Counted from the first letter of the stretch, positions 1-5,370 are shown. The stretch: DNA of 5,591 nucleotides from an uncultured Nitrosomonadales bacterium (GCA_946481065.1 CAMLMA010000119.1:1-5591), one strand, 5' to 3'. The notes: generated by a model from the letters alone, not told the origin. A program made the numbers and translations.

Positions 1-23
1 AGGCCAGAGGGGTTGGGCCGGAA

Positions 24-80
24 GAGCTGGTGCCTTAGAAAAGGGCTTGTGTCTTAGAAAAGAGCTGGCGCCCTAGAAAC
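24..80. repeat. Three contiguous 19-bp tandem repeats at the 3' end of fnr
   Basis: Units at 24-42, 43-61 and 62-80 abut exactly and share the core G(A/G)GCT(G/T)G-GCC/TCT-TAGAAA. Units 1 and 3 differ at only three positions, and unit 2 is more diverged. The third unit contains the fnr stop codon (minus-strand TAG at 75-73), so the array starts inside the last codons of the gene and runs into its 3' flank. Because 19 is not a multiple of 3, the repeats do not encode a peptide repeat. Any further copies would have to lie before 24, where similarity is too weak to claim. Replication slippage is the simplest origin. Confidence 0.8.
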
Positions 81-792
81 AAGTATCCGGGTTGAAGACC
101 TTTTTCAACGCGTCCGGATCGAGGATACGCACATAACGCTGCTTGACCTCGATGATGCCGTCCTCGGAGAACCTGGAGAAAGCGCGGCTCACGGTCTCGA
201 GCTTGAGGCCCAGGTAGCTGCCGATCTCTTCGCGCGTCATGCGCAGCACCATCTCCGACTGCGAGAAACCGCGCGCATGCAAGCGCTGCACCAGGTTAAG
301 CAGGAAGGCCGCCAGACGTTCTTCGGCGCGCATGTTGCCGAGCAGCATCATGACGCCGTTCTCGCGCACGATCTCGCGGCTCATGATCTTGTGCACATGG
401 CGCTGCAGCACGGGGAATTCGCGGGACAGCTCCTCGACATTGGCGAACGGCATGACGCAGACCTCGGCGTCTTCCAATGCGATGGCGTTACAGCTGTGGC
501 GATCGCTGACGATGCCATCGAGCCCGATGATCTCGCCGGCCATCTGGAAGCCGGTGACCTGTTCGCGGCCATCCTCGCTGGAGATCGAGGTCTTGAAGAA
601 ACCGATGCGGATGGCATAGAGCGATGTGAAGGGATCGCCGTTGCTGAACAGGTGCTCGCCCTGCTTGATCCGGCGGCGCGTGGCCACCACTTCGTCGAGC
701 CGTTGCAGGTCGTTCGGGTTGAAGCCGATCGGCATGCACAGCTCACGCAAGTTGCAGTTGGAACAGGCGACCTTGATGGTTTCCGGTGTCAT
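73..792 (-). CDS. fnr: FNR/ANR-type oxygen-sensing transcriptional regulator
   Basis: This is a cytoplasmic Crp/FNR-family activator of 239 aa that senses oxygen through a [4Fe-4S] cluster. Three N-terminal cysteines, C10, C13 and C19, have the FNR spacing C-x2-C-x5-C. C112 (in DAEVCVMPF) matches the fourth ligand, C122 of E. coli FNR. A cyclic-nucleotide-like beta-roll covers about 25-125, the dimer helix about 130-160, and the Crp-type helix-turn-helix about 180-225. The recognition helix reads LETVSR (E199, S202, R203), the E-xx-SR signature that reads TTGAT half sites. The chosen start (ATG 792-790) puts the first cysteine at residue 10, usual for the family, but has no good Shine-Dalgarno. 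An in-frame ATG at 867 has AGCAGG seven bases upstream and would add 25 residues. The gene is divergent from hemN with a perfect FNR box between them, so autoregulation is likely. Family assignment is very secure; the start is not. Confidence 0.95.
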   Translation of the reverse strand: MTPETIKVACSNCNLRELCMPIGFNPNDLQRLDEVVATRRRIKQGEHLFSNGDPFTSLYAIRIGFFKTSISSEDGREQVTGFQMAGEIIGLDGIVSDRHSCNAIALEDAEVCVMPFANVEELSREFPVLQRHVHKIMSREIVRENGVMMLLGNMRAEERLAAFLLNLVQRLHARGFSQSEMVLRMTREEIGSYLGLKLETVSRAFSRFSEDGIIEVKQRYVRILDPDALKKVFNPDTCF

Positions 793-896
793 GTTTCTGC
801 AGGAGGGTTGATCGTCGCTCAAGCATACTGCGTTTGAATCATCGTGGATAGCGATTACATCGTGCATGTCGTAGCCTGCTGTGGGTGTATGAACGG

Positions 897-902
897 ATTG
901 TC
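897..902 (-). promoter_or_regulatory. Possible fnr -10 element (GACAAT)
   Basis: Read on the minus strand, 902-897 is GACAAT, 4/6 to TATAAT. It lies where a -10 should be if the FNR box (centre 931.5) sits at -41.5, the usual class II activation position. The start site would be near 890. This would leave a very short leader to the ATG at 867, or about 97 nt to the ATG at 792. The call rests on position and a weak match only. Confidence 0.3.
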
Positions 903-924
903 GCCGGGAACATGTTCGGCTGAT

Positions 925-938
925 TTGATTTACATCAA
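925..938. promoter_or_regulatory. Perfect FNR-binding site between fnr and hemN
   Basis: TTGAT-TTAC-ATCAA matches the FNR/ANR consensus TTGAT-N4-ATCAA at all ten defined bases. It lies in the divergent fnr-hemN gap, 75 bp before the hemN ATG. The neighbouring regulator carries the E-xx-SR recognition helix that binds this sequence. If it acts at -41.5 towards hemN, transcription would start near 973, with CAAAGT (961-966) as a poor, activator-dependent -10. The same box can serve fnr in the other direction as an activating or repressing site. Confidence 0.9.
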
Positions 939-1013
939 GGAAGGCCGCGCCCATTGCAGGCAAAGTGGCTGGCATTCGCGAGCACTGGCTCGATTCTTCC
1001 AAGAGACTGTCCG

Positions 1014-2417
1014 ATGAATACCGAGATCCTGAAACAGCCGGTGACGACGCTGCCCGGCGCGCTACTGACCCGCTTCGATATCCCCGGGCCACGCTATACC
1101 TCGTATCCGACGGCTGACCGCTTTGTCGAAGCCTTCAACGAGGACGCCTACCGACAGGCGCTTGAACAACGTCGCGTCGGCGGACTGGCCTTGCCCCTGT
1201 CGCTCTATGTGCATATCCCGTTCTGCGAATCGCTGTGCTACTACTGCGCCTGCAACAAGATCGTCACCAAGCGTCATGAGCGTAGCCGAGAATACCTGCG
1301 CTACCTGGGTCGCGAGATCGACCTGCATGTGGCGCAATTGGGTAGCGGCCAGGCCATCACCCAATTGCATCTGGGTGGCGGTTCTCCTACCTTCTTCAAC
1401 GACGACGAGTTGGCCGAGCTCATGACCATGCTGCGCCGCGCCTTTGTGCTCGACCCGTCTGGCGAGTATTCGATCGAGGTCGATCCGCGTACGGTCGATG
1501 CCGATCGCCTGGCGCACCTGCATGCGCTGGGCTTCAATCGCCTGAGTTTCGGCGTGCAGGATTTCGACGAAGAGGTGCAGAAGGCCGTGCATCGCATCCA
1601 GCCTGCCGAACAGGTGTTCGAGCTGGTGCAGGAAGCGAGGCGGCTGGGGTTCCAATCCATCAATGCCGACCTGATCTATGGCCTGCCGAAGCAGACGCCG
1701 GAGTCCTTCGAGCGCACCTTGCAGACCATGACGAAGCTGCGCCCTGACCGGATCGCGCTCTACGCCTATGCCCATCTGCCGGAACGCTTCAAGCCACAGC
1801 GTCGCATCCATGCCGCCGAGTTGCCGCTGGCGGGCGCCAAGGTGCTGATGCTGTCCGAAGCCATCGCCAAGTTCATCAGTGCCGGTTATGTCTACATCGG
1901 CATGGACCATTTCGCGCTGCCCGACGATAGCCTGGCCGTGGCCAAGCGCCAGGGGCGGTTGCACCGTAACTTCCAGGGCTACAGCACCTGTTCCGATTGT
2001 GATCTGATCGGCCTCGGCGTATCAGCCATCGGCCGCATCGGCGCCACCTATAGCCAGAACGCCAAGACCCTGGAAGAGTATTACGACAAGCTCGATCGCG
2101 GCAGCTTTCCGGTGGTGCGCGGCTTGGCATTGTCGCGCGATGATCTCGTGCGGCGCGCCGTGATCATGGCGCTGATGTGCCAGGGTCGGGTGCAGTTCGA
2201 ATCCATCGAGCTTGCCTACATGGTGGATTTCAGGCGCTATTTCGCCGTCGAGTTGAGGGCGCTGGCGGAGCTTGCGGAAAGCGGCATCATCGAGATCGAG
2301 GAGGGCGCCATTCAGGTGACGAGCACTGGCTGGTTCTTCGTCCGTGCCATCGCCATGCTCTTTGATCGCTATCTTCAGCTCGACCGCAACCGCGCGCGTT
2401 TTTCGCGCATCATCTAG
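1014..2417 (+). CDS. hemN: Oxygen-independent coproporphyrinogen III oxidase (radical SAM)
   Basis: This 467-aa enzyme is close to the usual HemN length (E. coli 457). It decarboxylates two propionates of coproporphyrinogen III to give protoporphyrinogen IX, using SAM and a [4Fe-4S] cluster instead of oxygen; it acts in the cytoplasm in heme synthesis. The radical SAM motif is C71-x3-C75-x2-C78, followed by C80, which is also conserved in HemN. Other family marks are GGGSP at 121-125, SIEVDPR at 153-159, IYGLPKQTPESF at 221-232, GMDHFALPDD at 296-305 and HRNFQGYS at 317-324; the HemN C-terminal domain follows. GPRYTSYPT near the N-terminus is typical of true HemN, not HemW. The ATG at 1014 has AAGAGA seven bases upstream; an in-frame ATG at 954 lacks a comparable site. 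The perfect FNR box upstream predicts induction at low oxygen. An extra C326-x2-C329 pair is present. Confidence 0.97.
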   Translation: MNTEILKQPVTTLPGALLTRFDIPGPRYTSYPTADRFVEAFNEDAYRQALEQRRVGGLALPLSLYVHIPFCESLCYYCACNKIVTKRHERSREYLRYLGREIDLHVAQLGSGQAITQLHLGGGSPTFFNDDELAELMTMLRRAFVLDPSGEYSIEVDPRTVDADRLAHLHALGFNRLSFGVQDFDEEVQKAVHRIQPAEQVFELVQEARRLGFQSINADLIYGLPKQTPESFERTLQTMTKLRPDRIALYAYAHLPERFKPQRRIHAAELPLAGAKVLMLSEAIAKFISAGYVYIGMDHFALPDDSLAVAKRQGRLHRNFQGYSTCSDCDLIGLGVSAIGRIGATYSQNAKTLEEYYDKLDRGSFPVVRGLALSRDDLVRRAVIMALMCQGRVQFESIELAYMVDFRRYFAVELRALAELAESGIIEIEEGAIQVTSTGWFFVRAIAMLFDRYLQLDRNRARFSRII

Positions 2418-2426
2418 ACGACGACC

Positions 2427-3101
2427 ATGGCCTTGCAGACTTCGCTGGCGTTGACTGCGCTGTTCATGGGCCTGGCCGGCGGGCCGCATTGCGTCGCCAT
2501 GTGCGGGCCTGCCTGCGGCGCGCTGAAGTCGACGCCGGAATCGCCTTTCCTGCCGCTGTTATTCCATGCCGGGCGGCTCATCGGCTATGCCTCGCTAGGG
2601 GCGGTGGCAGCGGCCTCCGTGGGCGGACTGGCATGGTTCAGCGACCAGACGCTGGCTTTGCGGCCCTTGTGGACCTTCTTCCATGTGGCGATCCTGTGCT
2701 GGGGCATCGTGCTGTTGGCGACGGCGCGACAGCCGCAATGGGCTGACCGCTACGGGCGCGCGATCTGGGCCTGGGCGCGCAAGGGCACTTCGACCTCGAC
2801 CGGCGCACTCGCCAGTGGCATCAGCTGGGCCTTGATGCCTTGCGGCCTGTTGTATTCGGCACTGATGGTCGCTGCACTGAATGCCCATGCGCTGGGCGGC
2901 GCCGTCAGCATGGCGGCGTTCGCGTTCGGCACCACGATCTCGCTGCTGCTTGCGCCCTGGCTCTGGCTGCGGATCCGGCAGGGCCGGTTGGGCTTCAACC
3001 AGGCGACCGGGATCCGTATCGCCGGGCTGCTACTGACGGCGGCAGCCGGCTGGGCGATCTGGATGGATCTGCATCACGGCATCAAGGTCTGGTGTAGTTG
3101 A
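2427..3101 (+). CDS. SafE/DsbD_2-type six-helix membrane protein (COG2836), probable cytochrome oxidase/metal-related
   Basis: A 224-aa inner-membrane protein of the family annotated as sulfite exporter TauE/SafE or DsbD_2 (COG2836). Hydrophobic segments lie at about 5-27, 42-70, 80-99, 126-152, 155-181 and 193-213. The first carries the family hallmark GGPHCVAMCGPACG (H21, C22, M25, C26, C30). The fourth carries the second hallmark, ALMPCGLLYSAL (C139). The paired intramembrane cysteines resemble the DsbD transmembrane core, which suggests thiol or copper handling; sulfite export is a name-based guess. Members often sit near ccoGHIS and hemN/anr in Proteobacteria, which fits a role in cbb3 oxidase or cytochrome maturation. 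It begins 9 nt after the hemN stop with no clear Shine-Dalgarno, so it is probably cotranscribed and translationally coupled with hemN. The family call is firm, the role is not. Confidence 0.85.
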   Translation: MALQTSLALTALFMGLAGGPHCVAMCGPACGALKSTPESPFLPLLFHAGRLIGYASLGAVAAASVGGLAWFSDQTLALRPLWTFFHVAILCWGIVLLATARQPQWADRYGRAIWAWARKGTSTSTGALASGISWALMPCGLLYSALMVAALNAHALGGAVSMAAFAFGTTISLLLAPWLWLRIRQGRLGFNQATGIRIAGLLLTAAAGWAIWMDLHHGIKVWCS

Positions 3102-3109
3102 ACGTGGAT

Positions 3110-3125
3110 ACGCACGCGAGTGCGT
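3110..3125 (+). terminator. Hairpin with GCGA tetraloop after the hemN operon
   Basis: ACGCAC-GCGA-GTGCGT forms a perfect 6-bp stem closed by a GNRA-type tetraloop, starting 9 nt after the stop of the membrane-protein gene. No T-run follows, so this is not a canonical intrinsic terminator. It may instead protect the mRNA 3' end or assist termination in the convergent gap. Confidence 0.4.
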
Positions 3126-3165
3126 GACTGCAGCATCAGGCCAGGATGGATTTTGGGCAGTCGAG

Positions 3166-3190
3166 TGGGTGCCTGGAGTCGCGGCACCCA
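3166..3190. terminator. Inverted repeat between convergent genes, possible terminator of the mocR-like gene
   Basis: TGGGTGCC (3166-3173) and GGCACCCA (3183-3190) are perfect 8-bp arms around a 9-nt loop. The structure begins 11 nt past the stop of the minus-strand regulator. Neither strand shows a clear T-run after the stem, so termination would be weak or factor-assisted. The position between convergent genes supports a 3'-end role. Confidence 0.45.
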
Positions 3191-3201
3191 GTCCTCGTGG
3201 C

Positions 3202-4755
3202 TCAGTCTTCGAGGGTGTGCGACATCTTGACCAGACCGCTCGACATCGGGCTCATCTCGATCAGTTCGGTTGCCGAGCAACAACTGATGATGGTGGCGAC
3301 CAGGCAGCTGACCACGATATGTTTCAGGCGCTGAAAACCCTGCTGCATCTCTTTCTCGTTCATGTGGGCATAGCCCAGTCGCATGGCCGGCACTTCTTCG
3401 CCAGCGGCCGAGTAGGTCTTGCCGAAGGCGAAATGGATCTTTTCTTCCTTCGATTTCTTGGCCATGCGCTTGATATCCACGGCTTCCTTGAAACGTAGCC
3501 AGAAAGCCAGGCCGCTTTGCGGCGACTGGTAATCCACCCATTGCCAGAGCTCGTCGTCGATGAGCTGCTGGAAATGGTCGCGCCTATCCTGGTAGACCTT
3601 GGTCATCTTCAGGCTATGACGTTTGATCTCGCCTGAGCGCATGAGCTCGGCGATGGTCATCTCGATGGCGTTATTGTTGTGCTGGTCGAACAACGCGACC
3701 TCGCGCGCGAGTCGATCGACGATGGACGATGTGGCCGCCACATAGCTGACCCGGAGTTCCGGCGCCAGGATCTTCGACAGGTTACCGATATAGATGACGC
3801 GCCCCTCGCTGTCTTCGCTGGCGAGCGGGAAGACGGGCTGCTGCGAAAAGTTGAATTCACTTTCCTCGTCCGATTCCAGGATGAGGAAGTCATGGCGGGC
3901 CGCGAGCTTGAGCAACTTCTTGCGGCGTTCCGGCGAGAGCGACACGGTAGTCGGATATTGGTGCTGCGGCGAGATATGGACCATGCTGATCCTGGTCGTG
4001 CTGCACAGGCGTTCCAGCGCGTCGATATCCATGCCCATGCCATCCAAGGGGATGTCGGCGATCTTGGCGCCGCATGCCTGGAAGGTCTCACGCACCGCGG
4101 GAGAACTCAGCCGGGCGATCGCCAATACGTCGCCCGGTTTCATGAGCGCACGCCCGATCAGGTAGGCGGCCATCTGGCAGCTACGCGCCATGCAGAGGTT
4201 CTCGGGGTGGGTATGCAAACCCATCTCCATGTTGAGCATGGTGGCGATGGCGCTGCGCAGCTCATACAAGCCCTTGCCGGCGTCAGCTTCCGGGTGCCGA
4301 TGGCGCGAGACGGAGAGCAGGGCATGGCGGAAGGCACGCGAAAGCGCGTCGAGCGGCATGAGCCGGGTGTCCGGCTGGCCGTCATTGAATTCATATCCTG
4401 GATCGCTGCGCCTGGTTTCGACCGGCACGGTCTTGATGTCACTATCGATCAGGCGTTCGTGCGATTGCCCGTAAGCTGCCGCCGGCGGGTTGGGCGAGAC
4501 GAAGGTGCCGCGCCGGTTTTCGGCGACCAGCCAGCCTTGGGCGATCAATTCATCATAAGTCAGGACAATGGTCTTGCGGTTGACGCGCAGGCGGTCAGCC
4601 AGTTCGCGCGTGCCCGGCATCACGGATGAGGGACTCAGGCGTCCGATACGGATCTCGTCGATGATCTTCTCGGCGATCTGCAGGTAGAGTGCGGATTGGT
4701 TATCGCGGTTGATCTGCAGGTTGAGATCCCATGAACGTAACATCGCGGCGGCCAT
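3202..4755 (-). CDS. MocR/GabR-family regulator: GntR helix-turn-helix fused to an aminotransferase-like domain
   Basis: 517 aa; MocR members are usually about 450-500. Residues 15-87 form a GntR winged helix (PGTRELADRLRVNRKTI, then ELIAQGWL and RRGTFVSP). A linker of about 30 residues leads to a fold-type I aminotransferase-like domain (about 120-480). Family marks are SPQHQYPTT (262-270), the lysine block NLSKILAPELR with K328 as the expected PLP Schiff-base residue, and MRLGY (458-462) with R459 as the expected carboxylate-binding arginine. Three other pocket positions look changed: SDE at 295-297 where family members have DDY, and S218 where a tyrosine is common. A tail after about 482 carries C484, C492, C493 and several Met. 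The start at 4755 has GGGAG nine bases upstream, better than the ATG at 4743. It is divergent from xoxF, so a role in controlling xoxF is an inference from position. Effector unknown. Confidence 0.93.
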   Translation of the reverse strand: MAAAMLRSWDLNLQINRDNQSALYLQIAEKIIDEIRIGRLSPSSVMPGTRELADRLRVNRKTIVLTYDELIAQGWLVAENRRGTFVSPNPPAAAYGQSHERLIDSDIKTVPVETRRSDPGYEFNDGQPDTRLMPLDALSRAFRHALLSVSRHRHPEADAGKGLYELRSAIATMLNMEMGLHTHPENLCMARSCQMAAYLIGRALMKPGDVLAIARLSSPAVRETFQACGAKIADIPLDGMGMDIDALERLCSTTRISMVHISPQHQYPTTVSLSPERRKKLLKLAARHDFLILESDEESEFNFSQQPVFPLASEDSEGRVIYIGNLSKILAPELRVSYVAATSSIVDRLAREVALFDQHNNNAIEMTIAELMRSGEIKRHSLKMTKVYQDRRDHFQQLIDDELWQWVDYQSPQSGLAFWLRFKEAVDIKRMAKKSKEEKIHFAFGKTYSAAGEEVPAMRLGYAHMNEKEMQQGFQRLKHIVVSCLVATIISCCSATELIEMSPMSSGLVKMSHTLED

Positions 4756-4970
4756 TAAGCGGTACTCCCATGTAACTGATTGGCGCTTGTGTGACAGGCT
4801 GACGGGCCGGCAGTTCCTGGCTGGCGTAATGGGAAGCCCAATGGATGGTGGCAGATCGGTAGGCTGCAGTTGGGGCGAAAGAGGTGTCTGCTCGGGATAT
4901 CGTACTTATGAATCATGTATCGCATCGCTCAAGTCCTTATGGTCTGGTTGCAGAGCCCGGACTTGTATCC

Positions 4971-5014
4971 ATAAAAAATGCCTACACAGCCCAGTCCGGG
5001 TCTCGTGTAGGCAT
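4971..5014 (-). terminator. Intrinsic terminator on the minus strand
   Basis: Perfect 10-bp arms ATGCCTACAC (4978-4987) and GTGTAGGCAT (5005-5014) enclose a 17-nt loop, inside which CCC and GGG can pair further. Read on the minus strand the stem runs directly into six T (4978-4973, the first paired in the stem). This is the standard Rho-independent layout. It would end a transcript coming from the xoxF side, before the mocR-like gene. On the plus strand no T-run follows. Confidence 0.8.
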
Positions 5015-5090
5015 CATCAGCTATCGCTAGCGGTTCAGTCGCGCCCGATCCTCTTGATCGGAGCGGCGCTTGGAGGTATGCCATCTCCGT
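4973..5090 (-). ncRNA. Candidate small RNA between the mocR-like gene and xoxF
   Basis: A good sigma70-type promoter (5124-5096) and a strong intrinsic terminator (5014-4973) bound a possible transcript of about 118 nt on the minus strand. Besides the terminator stem it contains a second hairpin: CCGATC (5045-5050) and GATCGG (5056-5061) around CTCTT, extended outwards with bulges to about 5040-5068. No known RNA family is recognised. The alternative is a short leader or a small messenger: minus-strand frames of 51 codons (5084-4929) and 23 codons (5106-5035) exist but lack clear coding evidence. Confidence 0.35.
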
Positions 5091-5095
5091 CAATG

Positions 5096-5124
5096 ATCGT
5101 ATTCATTACGCATAAGCCTGTCAA
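5096..5124 (-). promoter_or_regulatory. Sigma70-type promoter on the minus strand
   Basis: Read on the minus strand, a perfect TTGACA (5124-5119) is followed after exactly 17 nt by TACGAT (5101-5096), 4/6 to TATAAT. The start site would be near 5090. No annotated gene lies directly downstream before the terminator at 5014-4973, which is why a small RNA is suspected. A second minus-strand TATAAT (5155-5150) exists but has no recognisable -35. Confidence 0.5.
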
Positions 5125-5136
5125 ACACCGGGCCAG

Positions 5137-5208
5137 CTGGACCATGTTGATTATAAATACTGGACCATCTGGAACCGTTTTCATGTATATCTGGACCACC
5201 TGGCCCAT
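5137..5208 (+). promoter_or_regulatory. Cluster of CTGGACCA direct repeats, putative MocR-family operator
   Basis: CTGGACCAT occurs at 5137-5145 and 5160-5168, and CTGGACCA at 5191-5198. Degenerate copies CTGGAACC (5169-5176) and CTGGCCCAT (5200-5208) follow two of them. Start-to-start distances are 23, 9, 22 and 9 bp, that is about two helical turns between groups and a near-turn within pairs. MocR-family regulators are known to bind direct repeats, and the TauR subgroup motif begins CTGGAC. With a MocR-like gene on one side and xoxF on the other, binding by that protein is the obvious inference. The sites lie 163-234 bp before the xoxF ATG. Confidence 0.55.
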
Positions 5209-5265
5209 TTATCTTGTTTGAACTGGAGGATTATTCGTCTTTAACAATTCGTTACAGTTTGCTCA

Positions 5266-5303
5266 CTGTTGATTTACAAGAAGTCATTCAAGGCTATCAA
5301 CAG
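5266..5303. repeat. Inverted repeat CTGTTGAT-N22-ATCAACAG
   Basis: Arms at 5266-5273 and 5296-5303 are perfect over 8 bp with a 22-nt spacer. They overlap the possible xoxF -35 and -10. This could be an operator for an unidentified dimeric regulator, or a stem in a longer leader RNA. The half site TTGAT resembles an FNR half site, but the spacing rules out an FNR box. Confidence 0.45.
5273..5300 (+). promoter_or_regulatory. Possible xoxF promoter (TTTACA-N16-TATCAA)
   Basis: TTTACA (5273-5278) is 5/6 to TTGACA and TATCAA (5295-5300) is 4/6 to TATAAT, with a 16-nt spacer. The start site would fall near 5307, giving a leader of about 64 nt whose first bases form the hairpin at 5306-5333. It is the best plus-strand candidate within 200 bp of xoxF, but neither box is perfect and an activator may be needed. 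Confidence 0.35.
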
Positions 5304-5305
5304 GC

Positions 5306-5345
5306 GGTGGATCAGGTGTCTCAATGATCCATCTCGTGTTTTTTT
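5306..5345 (+). terminator. Hairpin plus T-run in the xoxF leader (attenuator or 5' stabilising stem)
   Basis: GGTGGATCA (5306-5314) pairs with TGATCCATC (5325-5333) over nine pairs, one of them G-U, around a 10-nt loop. Five bases later come seven T (5339-5345). This resembles an intrinsic terminator with a slightly long stem-to-T distance, ending 25 nt before the xoxF ATG. It could stop readthrough from upstream, act as a regulated attenuator, or, if transcription starts near 5307, serve as a 5' stem that stabilises the xoxF mRNA. Confidence 0.45.
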
Positions 5346-5370
5346 AACCAATTATATTGGAGAAATAAAA

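Larger units (their letters stand above)
4756..5370. other. Signal-rich 615-bp intergenic region between the mocR-like gene and xoxF
   Basis: No convincing protein-coding gene is seen here; the long plus-strand frame at 4709-5221 starts inside the antisense of the regulator and resembles nothing known. The first 170 bases after the regulator start hold only a weak possible promoter for it (TTGAGC 4932-4927, 16-nt gap, CATAAG 4910-4905, minus strand). The remainder holds a minus-strand promoter and terminator, the CTGGACCA repeats, a dyad around a possible xoxF promoter, and a hairpin with T-run before the xoxF ribosome-binding site. Base composition becomes visibly more AT-rich from about 5140 onwards. 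Confidence 0.8.

Noticed and set aside
807..822. TTGAT-N5-CTCAA near the fnr start as a second FNR box
   Set aside because: The spacer is one base too long and the second half site is imperfect.
954..1013. Upstream in-frame ATG for hemN at 954 (20 extra residues)
   Set aside because: It has no clear Shine-Dalgarno, the extra residues do not resemble HemN, and it would occupy the hemN promoter space next to the FNR box. The ATG at 1014 has AAGAGA at good spacing.
3679..4629. Long plus-strand open frame opposite the mocR-like gene (316 codons)
   Set aside because: It is the antisense shadow of a clear MocR-family gene in GC-rich DNA and shows no recognisable domain.
5035..5208. Minus-strand 57-codon frame in the intergenic region
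   Set aside because: It has no Shine-Dalgarno at the ATG and runs straight through the CTGGACCA repeats. Only its last 23 codons were kept as a remote possibility in the small-transcript finding.
4709..5221. Plus-strand 170-codon frame across the intergenic region
   Set aside because: It starts inside the antisense of the regulator and runs through the terminator and repeat elements, with unremarkable composition and no recognisable motif.
4973..5370. Possible PqqA-type precursor or lanthanide-binding peptide in the xoxF upstream region
   Set aside because: No short frame shows the PqqA E-x3-Y motif or a lanmodulin EF-hand pattern.
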